Assembly: GCA_947504725.1 (NCBI GenBank)
Contig: CANNHN010000002.1
Span: 456,141 to 520,140, forward strand
Length of the DNA stretch: 64,000 bases
Source: Bacteroidota bacterium
Lineage (GTDB): Bacteria; Bacteroidota; Bacteroidia; 2-12-FULL-35-15
Direction of reading: 5' to 3'
Shown in pieces: positions 16,762 through 24,947 of the stretch (within the stretch, counting starts at the first letter, position 1; every line of letters starts with the position of its first letter). The position numbers were made by a program, and so were the translations under genes. The notes below the pieces were generated by a model, which saw only the letters and a list, made by a program, of their open reading frames with translations, had not been told where the DNA came from and did not search any database.

Positions 16762-19383
16762 ATGAAAATACTTAGTGTACAGGCATTGCGCGGACCAAAC
16801 ATTTGGAGTGTAAGAAGAAAGAAATTGATTCAAATGAGATTGGATTTGGAAGACTTAGAAGCCCTTCCGACCAATAAAATCAAAGGATTTAGAGAAAGAC
16901 TAGAGATAATGTTTCCTTCAATGATTGAACATCGCTGTTCAGAAGAAGTAAGAGGAGGTTTCTTTCAGAGAATTGAACGTGGAACATGGATGGGGCACGT
17001 AATCGAACACATTGCCCTGGAGACACAGTCGTTAGCGGGAATGGAAACGGGCTTTGGACGTACTCGCGAGACAAAAACACCTGGCATTTACAATGTAGTT
17101 TTTAGTTATATAGAGGATAAAGTAGGGCTTTTTGCTGCTGAATCAGCTGTTTTAATTGCTCAATCGTTGGTAGATAATGTGCCCTACGATTTACAAGCAG
17201 ATTTGAAAAAAATGCGCGAAATCCGTGAAGATGTTCGTCTAGGACCAAGTACTGGAAGTATTGTGGACGAAGCAGTTGCTCGTGATATTCCGTGGATTCG
17301 TTTGGGAACAAATTCTCTTGTTCAATTGGGTTATGGAGTAAATCAAATGCGTTTTCAGGCTACCATTACTTGCAAAACTAGTAGCATTGCTGTAGATATT
17401 GCATGTAATAAAGAGCAAACAAAACAGATGTTGGATGCCGCTTCTATTCCTGTTGCAAAAGGTGGAATCTGTGTGGATGAAGAAGATTTAGACCTTACTA
17501 TTAAAAAAATCGGATATCCGATTGTATTAAAACCATTAGACGGAAATCACGGAAAAGGAGTTTCAATCAATGTAAATAAATGGGAAGATGCTTTGGAAGG
17601 AATGGCCTTTGCTCAAAAATATTCTCGCAAAGTAATAGTAGAAAAATTTGTTACAGGTTTTGATTTCAGAATTCTTGTTATTGATAATAAAATTGTTGCG
17701 GCAGCACAACGTGTTCCAGCAAATATAGTTGGAGACGGCAAACAAACGGTTCAACAATTAATTGATGAAACAAACAGAGATCCACGTAGGGGTTACGGAC
17801 ATGAAAATGTATTGACCGAAATTACGGTTGACAGAGATACAATGGACTTGTTGGAAAAGAAAAAGTACACACTGGAAACGATTCCTCCAGATAAAGAAGT
17901 TGTTTATTTAAAATCAACTGCTAACTTAAGCACGGGTGGAACATCAATAGACGTAACGGATATGATGCATCCAGAAAATATATTTTTAGCTGAACGTATT
18001 TCACGTGTCATTGGATTGGATGTTTGTGGAATTGATATCATGGCAAAAAATTTAACGCAATCATTAAAAGAAAATGGTGGAGTAATTTTAGAAGTAAATG
18101 CTGCTCCTGGATTTAGAATGCACTTGGCTCCGTCAGAAGGATTGCCCCGCAACGTGGCAGCTCCTGTAATTGATATGCTTTATCCTTTAGGAAAACCTTC
18201 ACGCATTCCTATCATTGCTGTAACAGGAACAAATGGAAAAACAACTACAACTCGTTTAATAGCGCATATTGTAAAAAATAATGGATTCAAAGTTGGCTTC
18301 ACAACATCAGATGGAATTTATGTTCAGAATCACATGCTTGAGAAGGGCGATACAACCGGACCAATGAGCACCGAATTTATTTTGAAAGATCCTACTGTTG
18401 AGTTTGCTATTTTGGAAGTTGCTCGTGGTGGAATTCTCCGTTCTGGTTTAGGTTTTAGTAGATGTGATATTGGAATCATTACTAATATACAGGAAGATCA
18501 TTTAGGAATAAGTGACATTCACGACTTGAAAGATTTGTCACGCGTGAAAGCAGTTGTTGTTAATAGTGTGAAAAAAGATGGTTGGGCAGTGTTGAATGCT
18601 GAAGATGTAAACTGTGTGGAAATTGCAAAAGATTTAGATTGCAAAGTAGCCTACTTCAGTATGAACGAACATTGTGATGTGGTCGTGAACCATTGTCGCA
18701 CTGGGGGGATTGCAGCCATCTACGAAAACGGATACATCACTATAAAAAAAGGCGATTGGAAAATGCGTGTAGAAAAAGCAACTCATGTTCCATTGACATT
18801 AAACGGAAAAGCAAAATTCATGATTGCGAATGTGCTTGCTGCTACTTTGGCTAGTTACTTGTGGGGATTCAAAACGGAAGATATTAAAACATCCTTGGCG
18901 ACATTTATTCCAAGTGCCGCACAAACTCCTGGGCGAATGAATATTTTCAACTTCAAAAAATTTAAAGTGATGATTGATTTTGCTCACAATCCTTCGGGTT
19001 ATTTGGGCATTGAGGATTTCTTGCTAAGCGTTAACTCTACTCATAAAGTTGGTATTATTGCTGGAGTGGGAGATAGAAGAGATGAGGACATTAAAGATTG
19101 TGCAGTAATTGCTGCAAGAATGTTTGATCACATCATCATCCGTCAAGAAAAACATTTACGGGGAAGAACAGAAGAAGAAATTATTAATCTGATTATCGAA
19201 GGAATTAAATCGGTTGACAAAAAAGTGACCTATGAAATTATTCCGAAAGAAACAGATGCAATCAAACACGCAATCAATATTGCAAAAGAAGGAACATTCA
19301 TTACAGCTTTAAGTGATGTGATTACAAACGCAATTGAAGTAGTTCAACAACATTTGGATAAAGAAGTAGAAGAAGAGGTGTAA
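16762..19383 (+). CDS. cphA: Cyanophycin synthetase
   Basis: An 873-residue enzyme that builds multi-L-arginyl-poly-L-aspartate from Asp and Arg with ATP. An N-terminal domain (about 1-160, with GMETGFGRTRET) is followed by an ATP-grasp domain (GNHGKGVSI near 260; EVNAAPGFRMH near 446) and a Mur ligase-like domain with P-loop GTNGKTTTTR at 489-498 and a MurC-like end (FAHNPSGYLGI, GVGDRRDEDI). The length and domain order are those of CphA1. It is divergent from cphB. Its leader contains a small inverted repeat (TGCCC and GGGCA near 16716-16730) that may be an operator or hairpin. Confidence 0.96.
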   Translation: MKILSVQALRGPNIWSVRRKKLIQMRLDLEDLEALPTNKIKGFRERLEIMFPSMIEHRCSEEVRGGFFQRIERGTWMGHVIEHIALETQSLAGMETGFGRTRETKTPGIYNVVFSYIEDKVGLFAAESAVLIAQSLVDNVPYDLQADLKKMREIREDVRLGPSTGSIVDEAVARDIPWIRLGTNSLVQLGYGVNQMRFQATITCKTSSIAVDIACNKEQTKQMLDAASIPVAKGGICVDEEDLDLTIKKIGYPIVLKPLDGNHGKGVSINVNKWEDALEGMAFAQKYSRKVIVEKFVTGFDFRILVIDNKIVAAAQRVPANIVGDGKQTVQQLIDETNRDPRRGYGHENVLTEITVDRDTMDLLEKKKYTLETIPPDKEVVYLKSTANLSTGGTSIDVTDMMHPENIFLAERISRVIGLDVCGIDIMAKNLTQSLKENGGVILEVNAAPGFRMHLAPSEGLPRNVAAPVIDMLYPLGKPSRIPIIAVTGTNGKTTTTRLIAHIVKNNGFKVGFTTSDGIYVQNHMLEKGDTTGPMSTEFILKDPTVEFAILEVARGGILRSGLGFSRCDIGIITNIQEDHLGISDIHDLKDLSRVKAVVVNSVKKDGWAVLNAEDVNCVEIAKDLDCKVAYFSMNEHCDVVVNHCRTGGIAAIYENGYITIKKGDWKMRVEKATHVPLTLNGKAKFMIANVLAATLASYLWGFKTEDIKTSLATFIPSAAQTPGRMNIFNFKKFKVMIDFAHNPSGYLGIEDFLLSVNSTHKVGIIAGVGDRRDEDIKDCAVIAARMFDHIIIRQEKHLRGRTEEEIINLIIEGIKSVDKKVTYEIIPKETDAIKHAINIAKEGTFITALSDVITNAIEVVQQHLDKEVEEEV

Positions 19384-19400
19384 GGGTGTTTAATCAGAAT

Positions 19401-19433
19401 AAAAAAGCCTTTTGAATTTCAAGAGGCTTTTTT
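19401..19433. terminator. Bidirectional terminator between cphA and the DUF2480 gene
   Basis: AAAAAAGCCT and AGGCTTTTTT form the outer arms of a 14-bp stem with one G-T pair, with A and T runs on both sides, so it can end both convergent transcripts. Confidence 0.85.
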
Positions 19434-19944
19434 ATTCCTTCGCTTTTTTATACAAAGGAACCGTAGAACAAGGTTCACCATACATAATACTTTTTGCAAC
19501 GGGACGAAGCATGCTTGTGATTTGAACATACGCAGCTTTTGGAACAGGTAAATCACCACAACCTTTTATAACAACGCGAGCGTCTTTATACTCATCAATG
19601 TTTAATTGATTTAATATTGATGAGTAAAGAATAGTTTCCAGAGTTTCTAAATCTCCAAATACTACTTTTTTCGCAACGGGTTCTAATTGTGTTGCCAGCA
19701 ACATATACGCCCAGGTTGGAACAATAGCATCTGCTGAACAAACAAGGGCTACATATTTATCTTTGTATTTATTCCAGTCTTCATTTTTAATATACTCTCT
19801 AAAATCTTTTTCACGCAAGATTAACCCTTGAAATAAAAGATCTTTTATATCAAACAATACACGTTCTCCCTGAGGATAAAAAGCCTCAAGGTCGATGGTC
19901 ACTAGTCCGCTTTGTGAGACTTTATTTACAATTTCTTCTTCCAT
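19432..19944 (-). CDS. DUF2480 family protein
   Basis: A 170-residue Bacteroidota protein of the DUF2480 family, recognised from MEEEIVNKVSQSGLVTIDLE, CSADAIVPTWAYMLLA and the C-terminal GCGDLPVPKAAYVQIT. The function is unknown, but the family is usually encoded next to suf Fe-S cluster genes. Here sufT is 2.8 kb upstream with three unrelated genes between, which suggests the original cluster was interrupted. The conserved Cys residues could bind metal, which is speculation. Confidence 0.88.
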   Translation of the reverse strand: MEEEIVNKVSQSGLVTIDLEAFYPQGERVLFDIKDLLFQGLILREKDFREYIKNEDWNKYKDKYVALVCSADAIVPTWAYMLLATQLEPVAKKVVFGDLETLETILYSSILNQLNIDEYKDARVVIKGCGDLPVPKAAYVQITSMLRPVAKSIMYGEPCSTVPLYKKAKE

Positions 19945-19950
19945 TTTTTT

Positions 19951-19975
19951 GTCATTTCGAGCGAAGCCGAGAAAT
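19951..19975 (+). repeat. GAGCG-core hairpin element, copy 3 (stem ATTTC/GAAAT)
   Basis: GTC, arm ATTTC, core GAGCGAAGCCGA, arm GAAAT. It pairs over five bases and lies between the DUF2480 gene and the redox module, forming one border of the module. Confidence 0.85.
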
Positions 19976-19984
19976 CCATTCCAT

Positions 19985-21523
19985 TTACGGTATCACTACT
20001 TTTTTACTTTCTGTATAATTTGCTGTAGAAAATTTACACCAATACGTTCCCGATTTTAATGTTTCAGTACTGATAAGTGTTCCATGCTTTCCCATTTCAG
20101 TTTCTTTATTCTTAATGAGATTGGTTGCTTTGTTTTTTGAATCACACAACTTAATAACAACATCGCTGTTCTCAGGTAAATTGTAAAAGATGTTGATGCA
20201 TTTCTTTTCTGCATTGTAAATTGCATCAAAATTATTAGGACTTCCGCCAATTTCAATGTTCTCGTCTCCTTGTTTGTAATCTACGTAAGCAAAATAAAAT
20301 AAAAACATTTCATCTTTTGCACTTTCTCCCCACGCTACATTTTTTAATGGGCGGTTTGGATTGCGATAATTTTTTTCGGTATTGTCGTAAGTTACATTGC
20401 AATAAATGATGGTTCCTTTTTCCAGTTTGATGAATTTTTTATAACTGAAAAAATTCTGCCAATTAAAATCCCAATCGTTGATGCGAATCAAATTGGTTGT
20501 GTCACCATTTGGATGAACTGCAAATACTTCCCACTTTTTTCCTAACCAATGTGCATGCGGTGTAACGTTTATAAGACTACAATCTCCAACTACTTTATAT
20601 TGTGCATGAAATGTAGGTTTGGTGTTTGCTTTTATAAAAAATGGACCATCCTTAATGTCGTTGGGACTAATCACCCAACCTTTTAAAAAACGATCGACAG
20701 GTTTTTTGCTGTAATAGATATTTACGGTTGTTGAATCTAACGCGTCAATTGGTGACGGACCATAATGCATTTGTAAAAGCACTTTTGAATTTGGTAAAAT
20801 ATAATTGCTAATTCCGTCAGGAAAAAATCTTGTCTTTTGTCCAGGCACCCAACCACTCCAATTGTCATACGTTGGATAAAAACCAAAGCCGCCATATTTT
20901 TCGTAACCATAACCTTCATCCTTTGCATCTAACTTTTCTGCAAACTGAGTTGTATCCACTCCTAAAATTATATGGTGTGCAATTTTCGGATTGCCGGGAA
21001 CAATTTCTATAGCTGATACATTGTGTCCTTCTTTTAAATTAGTTGGTAAAATGAAAACGCGGTATTCATCATTGTTATCACCTTTATGTAAAAACGATTC
21101 TTTCATCGAAAGAACTAAATCGGGCTTTCCCAATTGTGAAACTTTTGGAAATATTGGTAATTCTGGTTCTGCTGCAACATCTCCTTGTGCCATTCCTCCC
21201 TCTATCCATGTTTTTATTGCCTCTGTTTCTTTCTCTGTCAATACACGTTCATCAAGGAAGTGGTTGTATTTTGTATCAGGCATCCAAGGGGGCATAAACT
21301 TATTTTTTGGATCAAGTGCAGCCATCGAAATCATTCCGATGTTCTTTTTCACTTCTGCGTAGCTGGTAAATTGTAAGGGCGCAATTCCTCCAGCGTGGTG
21401 ACAAGAAGCACATTTATTATAAATAATAGGAGCAACGTGCTCCGTAAAAGTTGTTTGTGCTTTTACAAAAGCAGGAATGAATAATAGTATATAGAAATAC
21501 TTTCTCACTATTTTGTAGAACAT
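19985..21523 (-). CDS. Secreted cytochrome c and copper monooxygenase-like fusion
   Basis: A 512-residue exported protein. A signal peptide (about 1-22) is followed by a c-type haem domain with C38-A-S-C41-H42 and a probable distal Met in KFMPPWMPD. Next is a region resembling the copper type II ascorbate-dependent monooxygenase fold, with AHHIILG (H183, H184), QMHYGPS and TPHAHWLGK as likely copper ligands. The C-terminus has a beta-sandwich-like tail (NIFYNLPENSDVVIKLCD...GTYWCKFSTANYTESKKVVIP) resembling a T9SS sorting domain. The substrate is unknown. It overlaps the upstream gene by 16 bases, so the three genes form one operon. Confidence 0.85.
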   Translation of the reverse strand: MFYKIVRKYFYILLFIPAFVKAQTTFTEHVAPIIYNKCASCHHAGGIAPLQFTSYAEVKKNIGMISMAALDPKNKFMPPWMPDTKYNHFLDERVLTEKETEAIKTWIEGGMAQGDVAAEPELPIFPKVSQLGKPDLVLSMKESFLHKGDNNDEYRVFILPTNLKEGHNVSAIEIVPGNPKIAHHIILGVDTTQFAEKLDAKDEGYGYEKYGGFGFYPTYDNWSGWVPGQKTRFFPDGISNYILPNSKVLLQMHYGPSPIDALDSTTVNIYYSKKPVDRFLKGWVISPNDIKDGPFFIKANTKPTFHAQYKVVGDCSLINVTPHAHWLGKKWEVFAVHPNGDTTNLIRINDWDFNWQNFFSYKKFIKLEKGTIIYCNVTYDNTEKNYRNPNRPLKNVAWGESAKDEMFLFYFAYVDYKQGDENIEIGGSPNNFDAIYNAEKKCINIFYNLPENSDVVIKLCDSKNKATNLIKNKETEMGKHGTLISTETLKSGTYWCKFSTANYTESKKVVIP

Positions 21524-22098
21524 TTTAATATCTGTAAATATAAAATCTCAAACTGCTCTTTTGTAATGGATTTGTATCGCTCTTTGTAACGAACCGTTAA
21601 TTTTCCATCTGGTCCGTAAAAAGCTTTGTTCACAACTAAACCTACCATTGATAAATAATTGTAGGCGTCAATTTTTCCAACAGGATTTTTTGTATTAATA
21701 ATATAACTCCAGCTACTCCATTTCCATTCTGAGCCATGCAACTTTCCTGTTCCGGTATACGAGCTATCATCTGCCATGATTGTAAATGTTGGATCAGTGA
21801 TGTTCATGGTGTAATTGTACTCAGTAGTTTCACCCTTCTGATCGATGCTAATCGATTTCATATAGATTTTCTTTTCTTTTCTATTGATGATTTCTTTGCT
21901 CAACGCAACATAGGTTCCATACGGAATGCTATCAGCCGACATAGCTTTAATTTCTCCCAATGAATATAATTCTGAAGGATCAACAATCTCTTTTTCTTTT
22001 TTCTTTTTTTTATCATCTCCAGGACTAATAAAAGAAGAAGTAAGTATAAAATTTAAAGAAAGCAGAACTACATAGCTGAGTACTTTGATTGGGTTCAT
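21508..22098 (-). CDS. Secreted hypothetical protein in a redox operon
   Basis: A 196-residue protein of unknown family. It has an N-terminal hydrophobic export signal (about 1-25), a very Lys-rich stretch (DDKKKKKEKEIVD) and then a mixed beta-rich domain with SEWKWSSWSYII. It lies between the redoxin gene (34 bases) and the monooxygenase-like gene (16-base overlap), so it probably works with them outside the cytoplasm. No catalytic motif is visible. Confidence 0.7.
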   Translation of the reverse strand: MNPIKVLSYVVLLSLNFILTSSFISPGDDKKKKKEKEIVDPSELYSLGEIKAMSADSIPYGTYVALSKEIINRKEKKIYMKSISIDQKGETTEYNYTMNITDPTFTIMADDSSYTGTGKLHGSEWKWSSWSYIINTKNPVGKIDAYNYLSMVGLVVNKAFYGPDGKLTVRYKERYKSITKEQFEILYLQILKCSTK

Positions 22099-22132
22099 GT
22101 TTTTTGAGTTAATGAGTATTAAAAATAAGCAT

Positions 22133-22660
22133 TTATTTCGAGATGCTTATGATGCAGCCCACTGCTTGTGTTTTATTAACTTTAATGGGTTCGTTGTTCG
22201 CAATTGCATTCAATGCGTCAGCCAATTCATTTGTAGTAATTACCTTTCTTCTTTTCCCAATCGCAAAAAATGAATCGTCAATCCTTCCTGAATATAAAAG
22301 TTGTTTCTCTGAATTTTCTACAAAAACTTCTGGTGTAATTGTCGCAGAAAAATGTTTTGTTAACTCAGCATCTTTATCAATAATTAAGGGGAAGGGAATC
22401 GAGTATTTGTTTTTGAATTTTTGTATTTCGTCTGAATCAGCATAATAATTAGGAAATACACCAACAAATTTCACATTCTTATCACTATACTTTTTATAAA
22501 GTTCTTTTAACGTCAACGTATAGCTCTGACAAATCGGACAAGTTTCTGAAAGGAAAATATAGACTGTAGTTTCTCTAGGTGTGCTTTTTTGAGTAAAACC
22601 ACTTAATCCTAAAATCAAAAGAGCAAGTAAGAATATTGTTTTAAACAAAATGTTTTTCAT
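22133..22660 (-). CDS. Periplasmic thioredoxin-like (redoxin) protein
   Basis: A 175-residue protein with a signal peptide (1-23) and a TlpA/AhpC-TSA fold. The active site is SETC41-P-I-C44, followed by VGVFPNYYADSDEIQKF and the cis-Pro region SATITPEVFV. A third Cys sits in AVGCIIS near the C-terminus (C169), a feature of redoxins found beside haem/copper proteins of this kind. It likely reduces or delivers thiols during maturation of its operon partner, which is inference. A GAGCG-core element separates it from sufT. Confidence 0.87.
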   Translation of the reverse strand: MKNILFKTIFLLALLILGLSGFTQKSTPRETTVYIFLSETCPICQSYTLTLKELYKKYSDKNVKFVGVFPNYYADSDEIQKFKNKYSIPFPLIIDKDAELTKHFSATITPEVFVENSEKQLLYSGRIDDSFFAIGKRRKVITTNELADALNAIANNEPIKVNKTQAVGCIISISK

Positions 22661-22687
22661 CCTGATACTTGTGTCTTACAGTAAGTT

Positions 22688-22712
22688 GTCACCCTGAGCG
22701 CAGTCGATGGGT
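22688..22712 (+). repeat. GAGCG-core hairpin element, copy 4 (stem ACCC/GGGT)
   Basis: GTC, arm ACCCT, core GAGCGCAGTCGA, arm TGGGT. Four bases pair, with one T-T mismatch next to the loop. It borders the redox module on the sufT side and overlaps the last base of the sufT stop codon. Confidence 0.8.
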
Positions 22713-23041
22713 TACATAAACCCCAATTCCAATTGTGCCACTTCACTCATCATTTCTTTTTCCCAAGATGGCTCAAATGTTAATTCAATTTTAGCAGAAC
22801 GTATTCCTTCTATATCTCTTAATTTATCTTCTACTTCAGGAGGCAATGTTTCTGCAACTGGACAACTAGGTGAAGTCAACGTCATCATTACTTTCAAATT
22901 ATTTTCCTCATCAAGGTTGATTTCATAAATCAAACCTAATTCCCAAATATCAACTGGAATCTCAGGATCGTAGCACGTTTTAATCGTATCAATTACCTTT
23001 TGAGTAAGTTCGGTGTTGTATGTATTTATAATTGCAGGCAT
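22712..23041 (-). CDS. sufT: SufT-like Fe-S cluster assembly protein (DUF59/MIP18 family)
   Basis: A 109-residue MIP18-family protein with the block YDPEIPVDIWELGLIYEI and the Cys-bearing loop TLTSPSCPVAETLP, both family signatures. Members help mature or repair Fe-S proteins. It follows sufE by 39 bases in a sufS-sufE-sufT string. sufBCD are not in the window. Confidence 0.92.
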   Translation of the reverse strand: MPAIINTYNTELTQKVIDTIKTCYDPEIPVDIWELGLIYEINLDEENNLKVMMTLTSPSCPVAETLPPEVEDKLRDIEGIRSAKIELTFEPSWEKEMMSEVAQLELGFM

Positions 23042-23047
23042 TTTTTT

Positions 23048-23075
23048 AAGTCAAAAGTTTTTAAGTCAAAAGTCA
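23048..23075. repeat. Short direct repeat in the sufT-sufE gap
   Basis: AAGTCAAAAGT occurs at 23048-23058 and again about 15 bases later. This is a low-complexity intergenic repeat with no evident function. Confidence 0.5.
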
Positions 23076-23080
23076 AGTAA

Positions 23081-23503
23081 TCAGCTTTTCATTTTATAAG
23101 CTAATGCATCTAATTTCATTTGTTTTATCATACTCTCTAATCCACCAGTTCTTTTCATTGAAAGCATATTATCTAATCCTATTTTCTTAATGAACTCAAG
23201 TGGGGCATTTAAAATTTCTTCAGGTGCGTGTCCAGTGAATACTCTTATCATCATGGCAACCAATCCTTTTGCATAGTCAGCATCTGCGTCAGCTTTAAAA
23301 TATATTTTCCCATCTTTAAACTCACTGTATAACCAAACATTTGCCTGACAACCTTTGATTAATCGGTCTTCAGTTTTAAGTGAGGGATCCATTTGCTCTA
23401 AACTTTTTCCTAAATCTATAAGATGTCCAAACTTATCAAATACATTATCTTCAAATAAAGCGAATTCTTCTATAATTTCATTTTCGACTGTTTCAATGCT
23501 CAT
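23081..23503 (-). CDS. sufE: SufE cysteine desulfuration protein
   Basis: A 140-residue SufE. It accepts persulfide sulfur from SufS on the Cys in LIKGCQANVWL and passes it to the SufBCD scaffold. The family block LPxIDxxxKTxxNxVxGCQS is recognisable as LKTEDRLIKGCQANVW. It lies 11 bases after sufS, clearly one operon. Confidence 0.95.
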   Translation of the reverse strand: MSIETVENEIIEEFALFEDNVFDKFGHLIDLGKSLEQMDPSLKTEDRLIKGCQANVWLYSEFKDGKIYFKADADADYAKGLVAMMIRVFTGHAPEEILNAPLEFIKKIGLDNMLSMKRTGGLESMIKQMKLDALAYKMKS

Positions 23504-23514
23504 CCCTTTATATC

Positions 23515-24762
23515 TTATCGAAGTCGTTGAATAGATTTATTTAGTGCCAATATAAATTGGTCGATTTCCTCTTTTGTATTATAAAATGCGAAAGAAGCTC
23601 GTATAGTTCCAGGAATAGAATAGAAATTCATGAGAGGCTGAGTACAGTGATGTCCAGTTCTCACTGCCACACCTTGTGCATCTAGTAACACTCCAACATC
23701 GTATGGATGTAATCCTTCAACAACAAATGAAATCACACTTGCTTTTTCTTTCGCAGTGCCTATTATTTTTACGCCTTCTATTTTTAAAATTGCTTCTGTT
23801 GCATACACTAATAATTCGTGTTCGTATGCAGCAATATTTTTTATTCCAATTTCGTTTATATAATCGATTGCCGCTGCAAGTCCAATTCCTCCTTCGATGT
23901 GTGGGGTTCCTGCTTCAAACTTTAAAGGCAAATCAGCATACTCTGTTTTTTCAAACGTTACAGTTTTGATTGTCCCTCCACCTACTTGATATGGTGGCAA
24001 CTCGTTCAACCATTTTTCTTTTCCGTAAAGAATTCCAACTCCTGTCGGACCAAAAACTTTATGTGCACTGAACACATAAAAATCAGCACTCAATAATTGA
24101 ACATCAACACTCATGTGCGGAATAGCTTGTGCGCCATCAACCAATACTGGAATGTTTTTCACATGGGCCAATGCAATTAACTCTTCCACATTGTTGATTG
24201 TGCCAAGTGTATTAGAAATATGTGTTATTGCAACAATTTTTGTTTTATCTGTCAGCAATCGTTTGTATTCCGAAATAATTAATTCTCCGTTTTCATTGAT
24301 TGGAATCACTTTTAGAATAGCTCCTTTTTCTTCACACACTTGTTGCCAAGGCAAGATATTGGAATGGTGTTCCATTGCAGAAATTAAAACTTCATCTCCT
24401 TTGGAAATAAATTTTTTCCCGAACGAGCTTGCGACTATATTAATTGAATCGGTTGTTCCTTTTGTGAAAATAATTTCATGTGCATGTTTTGCATTCAAGT
24501 GTTTTTGAATGGTAGCACGTGCATTTTCGTAGGCAACGGTAACTTCTTGACTTAATGTATGAACCCCGCGGTGAATATTTGCATTTTGATTTTTATAATA
24601 ATTATCAATTGCATCAATTACCGATTTCGGTTTTTGAGTGGTGGCTCCATTGTCAAAATAAATAAGCGATTTGCCGTTTACTTTGCGTGAAAGTATCGGA
24701 AAATCTGCCCGTATTTTATTTATTTCAATACTCAATTTGGATATGTCTTTTAACTCTATCAT
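23515..24762 (-). CDS. sufS: SufS-type cysteine desulfurase
   Basis: A 415-residue group II cysteine desulfurase that removes sulfur from cysteine for Fe-S clusters. The PLP lysine is in SAHKVFGPTG and the catalytic Cys in GHHCTQPLM. The start was set at the ATG at 24762 (MIELKDISK), because 41 further residues possible upstream do not match the family and a TAACTTTG promoter lies at 24774-24781, inside that extension. The leader would then be only about seven bases. Confidence 0.94.
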   Translation of the reverse strand: MIELKDISKLSIEINKIRADFPILSRKVNGKSLIYFDNGATTQKPKSVIDAIDNYYKNQNANIHRGVHTLSQEVTVAYENARATIQKHLNAKHAHEIIFTKGTTDSINIVASSFGKKFISKGDEVLISAMEHHSNILPWQQVCEEKGAILKVIPINENGELIISEYKRLLTDKTKIVAITHISNTLGTINNVEELIALAHVKNIPVLVDGAQAIPHMSVDVQLLSADFYVFSAHKVFGPTGVGILYGKEKWLNELPPYQVGGGTIKTVTFEKTEYADLPLKFEAGTPHIEGGIGLAAAIDYINEIGIKNIAAYEHELLVYATEAILKIEGVKIIGTAKEKASVISFVVEGLHPYDVGVLLDAQGVAVRTGHHCTQPLMNFYSIPGTIRASFAFYNTKEEIDQFILALNKSIQRLR

Positions 24763-24773
24763 TTTAACGATTG

Positions 24774-24781
24774 CAAAGTTA
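24774..24781 (-). promoter_or_regulatory. -7 promoter element of sufS
   Basis: TAACTTTG on the minus strand, a perfect TAnnTTTG, ending 11 bases before the sufS ATG. It fixes the sufS start and implies a very short leader. Confidence 0.6.
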
Positions 24782-24854
24782 AGAATTATTCTAAATAGCG
24801 AGTCTTTTGCCCTAAAATAATGTATTTTAAAGGGGATGGGAAGAGGGATTTCAT

Positions 24855-24862
24855 TACTTTTG
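24855..24862 (+). promoter_or_regulatory. -7 promoter element of the divergent desulfurase
   Basis: TACTTTTG on the plus strand, a perfect TAnnTTTG. It gives a leader of about 80 bases before the gene at 24948 and lies about 75 bases from the sufS promoter on the other strand. Confidence 0.55.
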
Positions 24863-24947
24863 TCATGTGAAATAGCCATATACATTAACTATTGCGTTCG
24901 CTTGTAAACATATGGTGTATTCCATGTGGCCTTAAAAGAACAATATA

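Noticed and set aside
19985..23503. An integrative element or prophage in the suf region
   Set aside because: No integrase, transposase, attachment site or phage gene is visible. Only short repeats flank the inserted genes.
24763..24885. A 41-residue N-terminal extension of SufS
   Set aside because: It contains the TAACTTTG promoter and does not resemble SufS proteins.
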